From NCBI GenBank assembly GCA_002306745.1, contig DBSW01000107.1:1536-30075 (forward strand): a DNA stretch of 28,540 nt, in the 5' to 3' direction. Under the pieces are notes generated by a model, which searched no databases, was not told the DNA's origin, and saw only the letters and a list, made by a program, of their open reading frames with translations. The DNA comes from Dehalococcoidia bacterium UBA1332 (GTDB taxonomy: Bacteria; Chloroflexota; Dehalococcoidia; Lucifugimonadales; Lucifugimonadaceae). Made by a program: the position numbers and the translations under genes. Numbering within the stretch: position 1 is the first letter of the stretch; every line of letters starts with the position of its first letter. Positions 1 to 9,891 of the stretch are shown piece after piece.

Positions 1-1
1 T

Positions 2-1837
<1,836 letters not shown>

Positions 1838-1846
1838 AATCTAGGT

Positions 1847-1863
1847 ATTATCGAAAAGATAAT
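1847..1863 (+). terminator. Small AT-rich hairpin after rpoC (weak terminator candidate)
   Basis: ATTATC (1847-1852) and GATAAT (1858-1863) form a 6-bp stem with a GAAAA loop, 10 nt after the rpoC stop. No U-tract follows, and the stem is A/T-rich, so intrinsic termination is doubtful. The remainder of the 1838-2001 gap shows no gene. Confidence 0.25.
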
Positions 1864-2001
1864 CTCGTAACGCCCGTAACATTGCATTCGGGGTTTATGC
1901 GTTTAGGTTTGTATTTATCAGAATAGTGGATCACGTTGATTTTTCATATAAAATCGAACATCTGCTCAATCATCAGTATTACTTGACAACGTGGGTAGCT
2001 G

Positions 2002-2078
2002 GGGCGGTTAGCTCAGCTGGCTAGAGCGCGTCGTTGACATCGACGAGGTCACAGGTTCAAGTCCTGTACCGCCCACCA
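2002..2078 (+). tRNA. tRNA-Val (anticodon GAC)
   Basis: A complete cloverleaf folds by eye. The acceptor stem GGGCGGT pairs with ACCGCCC, and the D stem is GCTC/GAGC. The anticodon stem CGTCG/CGACG carries loop TTGACAT, which puts GAC at positions 34-36. The T stem ACAGG/CCTGT carries loop TTCAAGT. A discriminator A and a genomically encoded CCA follow (2076-2078). Length is 77 nt including CCA. GAC reads valine codons GTC and GTT. It lies between rpoC and thrS on the same strand. Confidence 0.96.
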
Positions 2079-2216
2079 CATTTCATAGTAAATACAATAT
2101 AGAATCGATAAAAAGCCAGTAGTGAAATCATACGAAATATGTCGCAGATAGAGTCCAGTATTACGTCAAATACACGCGACGTGATGGAGTGTAGCCCGTT
2201 AGACGGAGACAACACT

Positions 2217-2246
2217 TTGACTATGTAGGCACGTTGACTAAATAAT
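2217..2246 (+). promoter_or_regulatory. Putative sigma70-type promoter of thrS
   Basis: TTGACT (2217-2222, 5/6 match to the -35 consensus) is followed after 18 nt by AATAAT (2241-2246, 5/6 match to the -10 consensus). A start near 2252-2254 would give a 5' UTR of about 125 nt before thrS. Prediction is from consensus only. Confidence 0.5.
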
Positions 2247-2268
2247 CTGTCTACGTGCCTAAAGTCAA
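2217..2268. promoter_or_regulatory. Long dyad (possible operator) centred on the thrS -10 element
   Basis: TAGGCACGT (2226-2234) is perfectly inverted as ACGTGCCTA (2253-2261). Outside it, TTGACT (2217-2222) is mirrored by AGTCAA (2263-2268). The axis of the 9-bp arms falls at 2243.5, exactly the midpoint of the predicted -10 hexamer. Half-site centres are 27 nt apart. This geometry fits a dimeric DNA-binding regulator; if transcription starts further upstream, the same bases would form an RNA hairpin with an 18-nt loop. Confidence 0.45.
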
Positions 2269-2377
2269 CTTGTTTCAAACATTTCTCCTAATGCGCATTT
2301 TTTGGTGTTTCGGGAATTACAAAACAGATACCGGTCGATATACGCGTTGATCTGGATAAACCAAAGGAACGACTCAC

Positions 2378-4153
2378 ATGGCTGATCGAGTTAGATTTAA
2401 AGATCTGTCACCCGAACAGAAACAGAATTATCGAGATAGATTGCGCCACTCAGCTGCGCATGTTCTAGCGGAGGCTGTTACTAAACTATTTCCAGATGTA
2501 AAGCTGACCATTGGACCTCCAATCGAGAATGGCTTTTATTACGATTTCGCTGTTTCAGATCCATTCACTCCAGATGATTTAGCGAAGATTGAAAAGGAGA
2601 TGCGGAATTCGATCAAGGCCAACACGGAATTTGTGGAAAGAGAAACTACACGTGATGAGGCACTTGAACTCGTAAGTGATAATCAATACAAGGTTGAGAT
2701 TCTAAAAGGTATTCCGGATGATGAACGGGTAACGTTCTGTAGCCACTCAGATGGATCATTCGAGGACTTGTGTCGTGGCGGGCATATGGATCGAACGGGC
2801 GACATTAAGGCCTATAAGTTGCTATCTACAGCTGGAGCGTACTGGCGTGGCGATGAGAATAACACCATGCTTCAGCGTATATACGGTACAGCTTGGGAGT
2901 CGCGAGATGCTCAGAAAGCATATTTGAAACGACTTGAAGAGGCTGAGAAACGAGACCATCGTAAGCTAGGCCGACAGTTGGGATTGTTTTTTTTTGATCA
3001 GATAGCACCTGCAAGCCCATTCTTTTTGCCAAAAGGCGCTCAAGTTATGAACGGACTTATTGTTTACGTCAAAGAACTTTATCAAAAGTATGGATACCAA
3101 GAAGTTATGACTCCTCAGATCTTTAATACCGATCTTTGGAAACGTTCTGGGCATTTGGACGCTTACGCTGAGAATATGTATTTTGTGGATGTCGACGAGC
3201 GTGAGTTCGGTGTTAAGCCTATGAATTGTCCAGCTGCAGCAATGCTTTATTTAGCAGATTCACATAGTTATCGAGATTTACCGATGCGTTTCGCGGACTT
3301 TGGTCGTTTGCATCGTAATGAACGGTCTGGTGTGACGCATGGTCTAACTCGAGTTCGTTCGTTTGTTCAGGATGATGCGCACATATTTTGCACACTTGAC
3401 CAAATCGGTGATGAAATTAATTCATTTTTGAAAATGCTTAACGAAGCATACGTAACACTTGGGTTTGAGGCATATAGGCTTGAGCTTTCGCTCAGACCTG
3501 AAAAGCGAGTTGGATCTGAAGAAATGTGGAACGAAGCTGAATTAGCATTAACCGAAATTCTTGATGCTTCAGGTGTTGAGTATACGTCTGAGTCGGGTGA
3601 AGGCGCTTTTTATGGTCCAAAGATAGATATTTTTGTGCCTGATGCAATTGGTAGAGACTGGCAGCTTGGTACGGTTCAGTTAGATTTTTCGTTACCGGAG
3701 CGATTTGATATGGAATATGTATCGGAGGATGGCAGCCGGCGAAGACCTGTCGTCATTCACCGGGCTATGTATGGATCCCTCGAACGATTCTTAGGTGTTC
3801 TGATAGAGCACCTTTCAGGTGCGTTTCCGCTGTGGCTTGCACCGGTTCAAGCAGTAGTTATACCGATTGCGGATCGACATATTTCGTATTGTGAAAAGGT
3901 TGCGGAAAAGCTAATTTCTGGTGGGATACGGGTTGTCGTAGATGATTCAAATGATCGAATGAACGCGAAGATTCGTCAGGCACAACTCCAGAAAGTGCCT
4001 TATATGCTTGTTGCAGGAGATCAGGAAATAGAATCAAATACCGTATCTATTCGGACTAGGACCGGAGATAATATCGATCCTGTGACAGTTGATGAGCTGA
4101 CTAGAAAATTTCGAGACCGAATTGCTAACAGATCTTCAATATTGGTGTTTTGA
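2378..4153 (+). CDS. thrS: Threonyl-tRNA synthetase lacking the N-terminal TGS domain
   Basis: This class II aminoacyl-tRNA synthetase charges tRNA-Thr in the cytoplasm. The 591 residues begin almost directly in the editing domain: HSAAH at 24-28 gives the HxxxH motif, and C132/H136 in LCRGGH complete the editing-site signature. The catalytic core has zinc ligands C284 (MNCP), H335 (DDAHIF) and H461 (IHRAMYGS), motif 2 around FGRLHRNERSG, and motif 3 at HRAMYGSLERFLG. The anticodon-binding domain occupies about 485-585. E. coli ThrRS has 642 residues; the missing part matches the TGS domain. The start is fixed by AAAGGA at 2363-2368, 9 nt before ATG, and no in-frame extension is needed. A run of nine T (2987-2995) codes for Phe-Phe-Phe and is a sequencing or slippage risk. 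Confidence 0.97.
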   Translation: MADRVRFKDLSPEQKQNYRDRLRHSAAHVLAEAVTKLFPDVKLTIGPPIENGFYYDFAVSDPFTPDDLAKIEKEMRNSIKANTEFVERETTRDEALELVSDNQYKVEILKGIPDDERVTFCSHSDGSFEDLCRGGHMDRTGDIKAYKLLSTAGAYWRGDENNTMLQRIYGTAWESRDAQKAYLKRLEEAEKRDHRKLGRQLGLFFFDQIAPASPFFLPKGAQVMNGLIVYVKELYQKYGYQEVMTPQIFNTDLWKRSGHLDAYAENMYFVDVDEREFGVKPMNCPAAAMLYLADSHSYRDLPMRFADFGRLHRNERSGVTHGLTRVRSFVQDDAHIFCTLDQIGDEINSFLKMLNEAYVTLGFEAYRLELSLRPEKRVGSEEMWNEAELALTEILDASGVEYTSESGEGAFYGPKIDIFVPDAIGRDWQLGTVQLDFSLPERFDMEYVSEDGSRRRPVVIHRAMYGSLERFLGVLIEHLSGAFPLWLAPVQAVVIPIADRHISYCEKVAEKLISGGIRVVVDDSNDRMNAKIRQAQLQKVPYMLVAGDQEIESNTVSIRTRTGDNIDPVTVDELTRKFRDRIANRSSILVF

Positions 4154-4178
4154 GAAAATTAGTAACGAAAATAGACAT

Positions 4179-4217
4179 GCAAGCAACAGGGCGTCAATTT
4201 GACGCCCTATTGCTTGC
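4179..4217 (+). terminator. Strong hairpin downstream of thrS, without U-tract
   Basis: GCAAGCAA (4179-4186) and AGGGCGTCA (4188-4196) pair with TGACGCCCT (4200-4208) and TTGCTTGC (4210-4217). This makes 17 base pairs with one C/A mismatch and a 3-nt loop. It begins 25 nt after the thrS stop. The next bases are GGTGTAGC, not a T run, so it may terminate, protect the 3' end, or work with another factor. The remainder of the 4154-4358 gap shows no gene. Confidence 0.65.
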
Positions 4218-4358
4218 GGTGTAGCCTCGAACAGTTGAAACGAGTTTACATTGCTATTCCAAAATAAACTGTTTGAGCCATTCAGTAATATATTTTTCAA
4301 AGGTAAAATCACACACAGATATGACCTCGTGAAAGAGGGAATGGATCAGTAACCTTAT

Positions 4359-5498
4359 ATGACAACTGACGACATCAAAATTAATCGAGGATTAACGGGC
4401 GTTTATTTCGACCGTAGTGAGACAACATTTATTGATGGTAAGGAAGGTGTGCTCGAGTATCGAGGATATAACATCAACGATCTTGCAGAGCATTCTACTT
4501 TCGAAGAGACAGCATATTTATTAATTCATGGCAAGCTTCCTAGACAATCGGAATTAGACGAATTTGATGCTGAGCTTAAATCAGCTCGTGAACTTCCTGA
4601 AAGAATTTTTGATGTTATTGATTTGGTTAAAGATTCACACCCGATGGATGCGTTGAGAACAGCAGTTTCAGCATTAGCTTCATTTGATCAGGACAGAAAT
4701 GACAATTCAATAGAGGCTACGATACGTAAAGGCAACCGTCTAACATCACAGGTCCCGTCTATTGTTATGGCACATCATAATATTCGCCAAGGGAAAGATC
4801 CGATAAAGCCAAATTCAACGCTTAATCATGCTGGTAACTTTTTATACATGCTTGATGGTAATGACCCTAGTAAAGAAGCCATTGATCTGATGGATAAAGA
4901 CTTTGTTCTGCACGCAGATCACGGTTCTAATGCATCAGCATTCACAGCAAGAGTTGTAGCGGGCACCGCTGCTGATATTCATGGTGCAGTTACATCGGGA
5001 ATTGCCGCACTCTCCGGTCCTTCCCATGGTGGGGCTGCTGAAAATGTTATGCAGATGGCAAAGGAGATTGGTAGACCAGAGAATGCAGCCGACTACGTGG
5101 AAAAACTTCTTTCAAATCGAGAACGGGTTATGGGATTTGGTCATCGTGTTTATCGGGCAGAAGACCCGAGAGCTGGGCACTTGCGAGAAGGTGTCAAAAA
5201 TTTGAGTGAAGAAATGGGACAGCCTGAGTGGTATCAGATACTTGAAGCTGTGGTTGATGCTATGAAGCCGTATGCTAGACGTGGAATCCATGTCAACGTC
5301 GATTTTTTCGCTGGAGTAATTTACTATCTGAATGGTATTCCACAGGATTTATTTGTGCCGATATTTGCTGTGGGGCGAATACCTGGTTGGACGATTCAAG
5401 TGGTTGAACAATTCAGCCATAATATTTTGATTAGGCCACTTCTAAAATATACCGGTGGCAGGGAACTTCAGTACGTTCCTCTCTCAGAACGGCAATAA
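4359..5498 (+). CDS. Citrate synthase (short bacterial/archaeal type, 379 aa)
   Basis: This enzyme condenses acetyl-CoA with oxaloacetate to citrate at the entry of the TCA cycle; members of this family can also act as 2-methylcitrate synthase. The N-terminus contains RGLTGVYFDRSETTFIDG and GVLEYRGYNI, typical of the family. The catalytic triad is visible as H223 (GPSHGGA), H262 (GFGHRVY) and D315 (NVDFF). The CoA/citrate-binding region includes FAVGRIPGW. At 379 residues it is the short, homodimeric type, without the N-terminal extension of the Gram-negative NADH-sensitive enzymes. The start ATG at 4359 lacks an ideal ribosome site: AGAGGGA lies 18 nt upstream. It has its own gap on both sides and is probably monocistronic. 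2-methylcitrate synthase cannot be excluded, but no prp genes are nearby. Confidence 0.93.
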   Translation: MTTDDIKINRGLTGVYFDRSETTFIDGKEGVLEYRGYNINDLAEHSTFEETAYLLIHGKLPRQSELDEFDAELKSARELPERIFDVIDLVKDSHPMDALRTAVSALASFDQDRNDNSIEATIRKGNRLTSQVPSIVMAHHNIRQGKDPIKPNSTLNHAGNFLYMLDGNDPSKEAIDLMDKDFVLHADHGSNASAFTARVVAGTAADIHGAVTSGIAALSGPSHGGAAENVMQMAKEIGRPENAADYVEKLLSNRERVMGFGHRVYRAEDPRAGHLREGVKNLSEEMGQPEWYQILEAVVDAMKPYARRGIHVNVDFFAGVIYYLNGIPQDLFVPIFAVGRIPGWTIQVVEQFSHNILIRPLLKYTGGRELQYVPLSERQ

Positions 5499-5593
5499 AC
5501 CTACTTGTAAATATTTTGTTTTGAGATTAAACAGACTGCGGCGGATATGGGGTGAGACTATAGATTTTTCACCTTTCTCTTCGATACTTGTAG

Positions 5594-6877
5594 ATGACCT
5601 TTAATACGGAACATGGTGCTCTTGAGCAGAGGCTCATCGATCACATACTTAAATACGGTCCGGTCAGTTTTGAAGCCTTTATGGATGCCGCGTTGTACGA
5701 TAGTAAGCACGGTTACTATACGAATCAGCGTTACTTAACTGAGACTTCACCTATTGGCACAGGTGGTGACTTTTTCACAAGTCCCACTAGTCATCCAGCT
5801 TTTGGCGCACTCCTATCGCTTCAATTAGAGCAGATGTGGCTAAATCTTGGAGCTCCAGATGTCTTTAATGTTGTTGAAATGGGTGCAGGTGAAGGCGTTC
5901 TGTGCTCCGATATTTTAGAGTATGTTCAGCGAGAACTTCCTGATTTTGCCAAAGCGATCAACTATATTGCGACTGACCGCGCTCCATCTCGTGACTCAAA
6001 AACAGTCTTTGATTCATCAATGCTCCCGAATGGCGTGTCAGGATGTGTTTTGTCTAATGAACTACTTGATGCAATGCCAGTACATAGGTTTATCGTCCTT
6101 AATGGTGAATTATTGGAGATTTACGTCGATTACAAGGATGGGGAGTTCGTTGAGTCCTATGGTGACACTAGCAATCCGGAAATTAATGCTCGAGTTGATC
6201 CATTCTTGGGTATATTGCCAGAAGGCTATCGGGGTGAGGTGAATCTTCATATTGGTTACTGGGCAGATTCGGTAGCTGCCGTGCTTGAACGCGGTTATGC
6301 GATCACAATTGATTATGGTTTTGATCGATCAGAGCTGTATAAATCAACAAGAATTGATGGTTCATTGCGTTGCTATTTTCAGCACACGCTTTCTCAAAAT
6401 CCATTATTTCGAATAGGAAGACAGGATATTACTTCTCATGTTGATTTCACGGCTGTTGATCATTGCTTGACAGTGATGGGATTTCAGAGGATCGGCAAAC
6501 CTAGTCAGCAAGAATTTTTGATTAACCTAGGGATTGAAGATTTTTTGAAGGAAATTAAGATTAAGGAAACCCATAAAGAGATATCCAGAATAGAATCACA
6601 AGAAAATCTCGCTGGAGTTGGGTCCCTGATCAACCCAAAAGGGCTTGGTAGTTTTAGTGTTGCAGTGCATTCACGTGGGCTGGGTGTAGAACCATTTCCT
6701 AGCCTCAGTGGTATTGATAGAGGGGGTTATTTGACTGAAGGGCACTCTGCGCCACTACTTTCCTCATCTACTGCTCGACATGCTCGACTTTTGAGATCTA
6801 GTAATCCGTTCTCAATTAGTCAATCTGATTTTAGTGTGATACCTGCATGGGAAGAGATATTCAGTGATGAGATTTAA
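5594..6877 (+). CDS. SAM-dependent methyltransferase, MidA/NDUFAF7 family (DUF185)
   Basis: The opening IDHILKYGPVSFEAFMDAAL with YDSKHGYYTN and IGTGGDFFTSP is the signature of the MidA/NDUFAF7 family. Motif I of the Rossmann methyltransferase fold is VVEMGAGEGVLCSDIL (about residues 93-108), and LSNELLDAMPVHRF is the second family hallmark. LINPKGLGSFSVAV marks the usual C-terminal end. The mitochondrial relative methylates an arginine of respiratory complex I; the bacterial substrate is not established. At 427 residues it carries about 65 extra Ser/Arg-containing C-terminal residues of no recognisable family. The start ATG at 5594 has no clear Shine-Dalgarno sequence. It lies 95 nt after citrate synthase and 116 nt before the preferred gcvT start. 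Confidence 0.9.
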   Translation: MTFNTEHGALEQRLIDHILKYGPVSFEAFMDAALYDSKHGYYTNQRYLTETSPIGTGGDFFTSPTSHPAFGALLSLQLEQMWLNLGAPDVFNVVEMGAGEGVLCSDILEYVQRELPDFAKAINYIATDRAPSRDSKTVFDSSMLPNGVSGCVLSNELLDAMPVHRFIVLNGELLEIYVDYKDGEFVESYGDTSNPEINARVDPFLGILPEGYRGEVNLHIGYWADSVAAVLERGYAITIDYGFDRSELYKSTRIDGSLRCYFQHTLSQNPLFRIGRQDITSHVDFTAVDHCLTVMGFQRIGKPSQQEFLINLGIEDFLKEIKIKETHKEISRIESQENLAGVGSLINPKGLGSFSVAVHSRGLGVEPFPSLSGIDRGGYLTEGHSAPLLSSSTARHARLLRSSNPFSISQSDFSVIPAWEEIFSDEI

Positions 6878-6981
6878 ATATCATTGATATCTTGTTTCTG
6901 AATCGTTTTATTGATTACTAATGCTTAAGATCTTGTCTTAGAATTTTAGTTCGAATGGCAACTCGCATAGCCCTTGTTATT

Positions 6982-6985
6982 GGAG
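6982..6985 (+). promoter_or_regulatory. Ribosome binding site deciding the gcvT start
   Basis: GGAG lies 8 nt before TTG at 6994, which is in frame with the longer ATG at 6955 that has no Shine-Dalgarno sequence. The shorter protein also matches the usual GcvT N-terminus better. Confidence 0.55.
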
Positions 6986-6993
6986 TAAAAGGG

Positions 6994-8109
6994 TTGAACT
7001 CAAAAAAATCTAAAGAAACTTCATTGCATGCGATTCACGTAGCATCTGGTGGTCGAATGGTTCCTTTTGGTGGATGGGATATGCCATTGCAGTATCTTGA
7101 CGGTATTATCGCTGAAGTTAACGCTGTCAGGAATGCGTCTGGGATTTTTGATGTTTCGCATATGGGTCGTATCGAATTCGAAGGGTCAGGTGCAGAGAAA
7201 TTCCTGAGCTCAATTATTTCTGCGAATGTTCCCGCACTGAAGATTGGCAGAAGTAAATATAACTTTATTTGCAATGCGACCGGCGGGATTATCGATGACG
7301 CAATGCTTTATCGAACGGGAGAGCAGCACTACTTGCTGGTAATCAACGCTGCCAACTTTGATGCAGATATGAATTGGATAAATACTCATTATTATGATCA
7401 AAGTGACGTGAATATGCGTGTTGTAACGGATGATACCGTTATGATTGCAATTCAAGGACCGAAGGCTGTTGAAACTGTTGATTCTCTTACACATGGCAAG
7501 GCTTCGAAGATTCGTCGATTTCGAATTGGAAGCGCTGAATTCAATGGCGTAACTGTAACTCTGGCTCGAACCGGTTATACCGGTGAAGACGGTTTTGAGA
7601 TTATCGTTCCGTCATATAAGGGTGCAGAACTCTGGAGCAAACTTCGTGAATCAGGTTCTGTTGAAGCAGGTCTAGGTGCACGTGACGTTTTAAGGCTCGA
7701 AGCAGGACTCCCTTTGCACGGTAATGATCTTTCCACTGATACCAATCCATTTGAAGCAGGACTGGGTCGATTTGCGTATTTTGAAGCACCAAACTACATT
7801 CCTGGATATGCTCTCAGGCATCTTTCTGCAACTAAGCCTTCGCGTAAATTGGTTGGATTCAAAATGATCGGGCGTGGTATCCCTAGAAGAGGTTTGAATA
7901 TCTTTGCTGATGGTGCAAAACCTGCTGACGAATCTAAGTCAGTTGGAATAGTTACGTCAGGTACTTATTCTCCAACTGTTGACGGTGGTATAGGCATGGG
8001 CTACGTTGATCAAATCTACTCTGTAATAGCCACTAAGTTGATGATAGACGTACGCGGGCGACTGGTTGAGGCACAAGTTGTCGATATGCCGTTTTACAAG
8101 AGCACGTAG
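6994..8109 (+). CDS. gcvT: Glycine cleavage system T protein (aminomethyltransferase)
   Basis: This protein transfers the methylene group from the aminomethyl-lipoyl arm of GcvH to tetrahydrofolate, releasing ammonia. MVPFGGWDMPLQY near the N-terminus, GIFDVSHMGRI, the GGIIDDAMLYR segment holding the catalytic Asp, TGYTGEDGFEI, and the C-terminal GTYSPTVDGGIGMGYV are the diagnostic blocks. The frame opens earlier with an ATG at 6955 (384 aa), but TTG at 6994 has GGAG 8 nt upstream and gives 371 aa, near the family norm. It is first of four adjacent glycine cleavage genes, 52 nt before gcvH. No glycine riboswitch is evident upstream. Confidence 0.95.
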   Translation: MNSKKSKETSLHAIHVASGGRMVPFGGWDMPLQYLDGIIAEVNAVRNASGIFDVSHMGRIEFEGSGAEKFLSSIISANVPALKIGRSKYNFICNATGGIIDDAMLYRTGEQHYLLVINAANFDADMNWINTHYYDQSDVNMRVVTDDTVMIAIQGPKAVETVDSLTHGKASKIRRFRIGSAEFNGVTVTLARTGYTGEDGFEIIVPSYKGAELWSKLRESGSVEAGLGARDVLRLEAGLPLHGNDLSTDTNPFEAGLGRFAYFEAPNYIPGYALRHLSATKPSRKLVGFKMIGRGIPRRGLNIFADGAKPADESKSVGIVTSGTYSPTVDGGIGMGYVDQIYSVIATKLMIDVRGRLVEAQVVDMPFYKST

Positions 8110-8161
8110 ATACTTAGTATGTTAGATAAGAAAAACAAATTGAATAGGAGCATAATTTCAA

Positions 8162-8536
8162 ATGTACCCAAGCGATCTTAAGTATTCCAAAGAACACGAA
8201 TGGGTACGAATGAATGGCAATATCGCAGAGATTGGTGTGACAGTTTTCGCACAGGAATCTTTAGGGGATGTCGTTTTCGTTGAACTTCCTGCAGTTGGAT
8301 CTAGCGTAGTGCAATTTGAAAAATTCGGTGAAATTGAATCCGTCAAAGCTGTTAGCGATCTATTTTCACCAGTTGAGGGTACGATAGTTGAGGTAAACAG
8401 TGCGGCAATAGATTCTCCTGAGGTTGTTAACGAAGAGCCCTATGGCATTGGTTGGCTTATAAAAGTGGAACTTTCTAATACTGATCAACTCGATGCATTG
8501 ATGGACGCTACTAGCTATGAAAGTATTTTGCAGTAA
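8162..8536 (+). CDS. gcvH: Glycine cleavage system H protein (lipoyl carrier)
   Basis: GcvH carries the lipoyl arm that moves the aminomethyl group between the P, T and L proteins. Residues 1-16 (YPSDLKYSKEHEWVR) and the ESVKAVSDLFSP block are classic; K62 is the lipoylated lysine. Length is 124 aa, normal for the family. AGGAG at 8146-8150 precedes the ATG by 11 nt. It sits between gcvT and gcvPA in the same direction. Confidence 0.96.
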   Translation: MYPSDLKYSKEHEWVRMNGNIAEIGVTVFAQESLGDVVFVELPAVGSSVVQFEKFGEIESVKAVSDLFSPVEGTIVEVNSAAIDSPEVVNEEPYGIGWLIKVELSNTDQLDALMDATSYESILQ

Positions 8537-8559
8537 GTACTGCCTGAGTAGTTGCAATC

Positions 8560-9891
8560 TTGAAAACATTAGATAACCACCCTTATATTCCAGCAACTGC
8601 CGCAGAGCGGGTAGAAATGCTGAGAGCTTCTGGCGTTGATTCTCTAGATGGTTTGCTCGGAGATATTCCGGTTGAACACCGTAATCCTAAAATTAATCTT
8701 GATACTGGCCTTTCCGAGCAAGAATTATCTGAACTTTTCAATTCGATTGCATCCACCAACGCGTCACCTTCAAATGGCTATATATCTTTTTTAGGTGCTG
8801 GTTCTTATCAACATTACATACCTTCTACAGTTAGATCTATTTTGCAGCGTGGTGAGTTTGTTACTGCGTATACTCCTTACCAACCAGAAGCAGCGCAAGG
8901 TACTTTACAAGTCGGGTTTGAATTTCAGACTGTAACTTGTCAACTCACGGGGATGGAAGTTGCTAACGCCGGAATGTACGACGGTCCTACGGCGTTCGCT
9001 GAAGCATGCTTGATGTCGGTGCGAGTCACCAGAAGAAACAAGGTAGGTGTCTTGACGACTGCTGATCGTCGTCTTACTGATACTTTTGTTGCTTATTCGA
9101 AGTATCAGGGACTCGAGCTTGTTGAAATTTCACCTGATATTACCGAAATACCTAAAGATTTGGCTTGTATTGCTATACAGAGCCCAAATTTCTTCGGTGC
9201 GATAGAAGATGTGGAACGGCTCACAACAGTTGCGCATAGCAATGGCGCTTTATCGATTGTTCACGTGAATCCTACGGCTCTTGGGATGTTCAAATCACCT
9301 GGTGAGTATGGTGTTGATATTGTTACGGCTGAAGGACAACCACTTGGAGTACCAATGGCTTTTGGCGGTCCATATGTTGGATTGTTCGCGTGCAAAAAGG
9401 TACACATTCGTCAGATGCCTGGTCGAATCATTGGGCGTACAACCGATACTCAAGGTCGAGTTGGATATGCACTAACCCTGCAGACACGTGAACAGCACAT
9501 TAGACGAGAGCGTGCAACATCCAATATTTGTACGAGCACACAGCTTATGGGACTTATGGTTACTGTTTATACCGCGACTCTTGGAAAACAGGGAATCAAG
9601 GATGTCGCCAATCTTTGTTATCAGAAAGCTCACTATGCAGCTTCAGAAATAGACAAACTAAATAATTTTTCTATTGAACCTAGAGGGACATTCTTCCACG
9701 AGTTTGTTGTCAATTGTCCCGTGCCTCCGAGAGAAATTAATGCGGCGTTGTTGAAGCGAAATATTCTGGGTGGTCTAGATATTTCAGATCGGTCCGAAAA
9801 CGGCATGCTTATTTGTGTAACCGAGACGATATTGAAACACGACATCGATAGATTGGTATCTGCTCTGAGCGAGATCGGATCTTCATTATGA
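8560..9891 (+). CDS. gcvPA: Glycine dehydrogenase (decarboxylating) subunit 1
   Basis: This is the N-terminal half of the P protein, which in this lineage is split in two as in many Gram-positive and anaerobic bacteria. Family blocks include PYIPATAAERVEMLRASGV near the start, FLGAGSYQHYIPS, YTPYQPEAAQGTLQ, the GQPLGVPMAFGGPY segment, and LQTREQHIRRERATSNICT. Length is 443 aa, close to the typical 440-450. The start is TTG at 8560, 23 nt after gcvH; no strong Shine-Dalgarno sequence is visible. The stop overlaps the next start by the ATGA arrangement (9888-9891), so subunits 1 and 2 are translationally coupled. Confidence 0.95.
   Translation: MKTLDNHPYIPATAAERVEMLRASGVDSLDGLLGDIPVEHRNPKINLDTGLSEQELSELFNSIASTNASPSNGYISFLGAGSYQHYIPSTVRSILQRGEFVTAYTPYQPEAAQGTLQVGFEFQTVTCQLTGMEVANAGMYDGPTAFAEACLMSVRVTRRNKVGVLTTADRRLTDTFVAYSKYQGLELVEISPDITEIPKDLACIAIQSPNFFGAIEDVERLTTVAHSNGALSIVHVNPTALGMFKSPGEYGVDIVTAEGQPLGVPMAFGGPYVGLFACKKVHIRQMPGRIIGRTTDTQGRVGYALTLQTREQHIRRERATSNICTSTQLMGLMVTVYTATLGKQGIKDVANLCYQKAHYAASEIDKLNNFSIEPRGTFFHEFVVNCPVPPREINAALLKRNILGGLDISDRSENGMLICVTETILKHDIDRLVSALSEIGSSL

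Larger units (their letters stand above)
2079..2377 (+). other. Intergenic region tRNA-Val to thrS with several dyads, no gene
   Basis: This 299-nt gap contains no convincing coding sequence; the 73-codon frame on the minus strand (2057-2278) overlaps the tRNA and has no family features. Three helices can be drawn in order. GTCGC (2141-2145) pairs with GCGAC (2176-2180). AGTGT (2188-2192) pairs with ACACT (2212-2216), enclosing CCGT/ACGG (2196-2199/2203-2206). The 9-bp dyad at 2226-2261 lies over the putative thrS promoter. No T-box motif is seen. The last 100 nt hold the thrS 5' UTR and a good ribosome site. Confidence 0.6.

Noticed and set aside
1983..1988. TTGACA as -35 element of the tRNA gene
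   Set aside because: It lies only 13 nt before the tRNA, so a -10 box would fall inside the tRNA sequence, and none is seen there.
2057..2278. Minus-strand 73-codon frame between tRNA-Val and thrS
   Set aside because: It overlaps the 3' end of the tRNA gene and the dyad region and has no recognisable domain or ribosome site.
2290..2303. AATGCGCATT followed by T run as an intrinsic terminator
   Set aside because: The palindrome has no loop, so the stem cannot form properly, and it lies in the thrS 5' region where termination is not expected.
4341..4352. Three-codon leader peptide (ATG GAT CAG TAA) before citrate synthase
   Set aside because: The only ribosome-like site touches its ATG, too close for initiation, and no attenuator structure follows.
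6878..6993. Glycine riboswitch in front of gcvT
   Set aside because: The gap is too short for the tandem aptamer and the conserved purine-rich core motifs are not visible.
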